Assembly (NCBI GenBank): GCA_963924555.1
Contig: OZ004583.1
Location: forward strand, 1,831,501 to 1,895,500
Direction: 5' to 3'
Length of the DNA stretch: 64,000 nucleotides
Origin: Crambe crambe
Taxonomy: Eukaryota; Porifera; Demospongiae; Poecilosclerida; Crambeidae
Shown here: positions 63,608-64,000 of the stretch, piece after piece
How positions within the stretch are numbered: the stretch's first letter is position 1
Layout: each line of letters starts with the position of its first letter
The notes under the pieces: generated by a model
The model's database searches: none
Seen by the model: the letters and a program-made list of their open reading frames with translations, nothing else
What the model was told of the DNA's origin: nothing
Position numbers and translations under genes: made by a program

Positions 63608-64000
63608 GTAAGTTAATTACCTGGTACAAGTAATTTCTGTAGAAAGAGAGTGTATAACGTCACCTCTACACTGTCACCTCTACACGTACATTAGGAGCAC
63701 TTAGATTTGTACCCCTAGTGATTACTTCTCCTGATCTGCAACAGATGAAAGCAGTCAATCCCTTATGAGCAGCTTCAATGATAACAAATTCAAATTTAAC
63801 TGAATGTGTCTTAAAATATGGACATTTCCCTAATCCTGAAAGTGTCTGCATTGAGAGAATTCACTTACTGTGTTGAGACTATCTTGGAGTGCATGTTTAA
63901 ACGAGGTGATGGGTGCAGATTTCAATCGCCCGTCTTACTTCCAACGGCATGCTACATAAAGGAACTAGTGCTGGTCTTACTTGGCAGCATTGACTTTCTC
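63608..64000. other. ARL8 intron 5, window edge
   Basis: No exon with the expected ARL8 C-terminal sequence is seen before base 64000. Only a short CACCTCTACAC duplication at 63661-63685 is visible. Confidence 0.5.

Overview
The window is nuclear DNA of an intron-rich, AT-rich animal, most likely a demosponge. Animal-type genes (CaMKI, SLMAP, Mu-class GST, ARL8) have short introns joined by GT-AG sites. They sit beside a one-exon beta-helix plus multi-span membrane protein of a kind I associate with sponges, and among many short foldback elements and (CT)n/(GA)n tracts. The clade call is an inference. Exon chains were assembled by hand from splice sites and reading phase. Each complete model sums to a multiple of three: RTCB 505 aa, CaMKI 334 aa, NOV-like 2998 aa, SLMAP 715 aa, GST 233 aa.

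Layout. 1-2283 (-): a chromodomain protein whose C-terminus lies outside the window. 2842-11146 (-): tRNA ligase RTCB in 17 exons, one intron of which looks U12-type with AT-AA ends. 11147-17562: intergenic, repeat-rich, with an open frame running into the RTCB start. 17563-22370 (+): CaMKI. 22371-23981: intergenic, with a TTAA-flanked element. 23982-38399 (-): a 17-exon gene joining a GHKL/HSP90-type ATPase to a C-terminal DUF3883 (NOV) domain. 38400-42954: intergenic, with a CpG-rich probable promoter and a 73-bp tandem array. 42955-46668 (+): the single-exon receptor-like protein. 46669-48498: intergenic, with a nest of three foldback elements. 48499-57368 (-): SLMAP. 57557-59243 (-): Mu-class GST. 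59573-63607+ (+): ARL8, running off the right edge and divergent from GST over 329 bp.

The genes do not form one pathway. RTCB joins tRNA exons and XBP1 mRNA, CaMKI is a calcium-activated kinase, SLMAP is the STRIPAK/Hippo adaptor, ARL8 moves lysosomes and GST detoxifies. The least characterised are the NOV-like ATPase/nuclease-like protein and the beta-helix membrane protein. Introns are repeatedly populated by foldback elements (a TAGGGATG-ended group and a family with CAGAGAGCTGATCA cores), minisatellites, and (CT)n tracts placed so that they act as polypyrimidine tracts.
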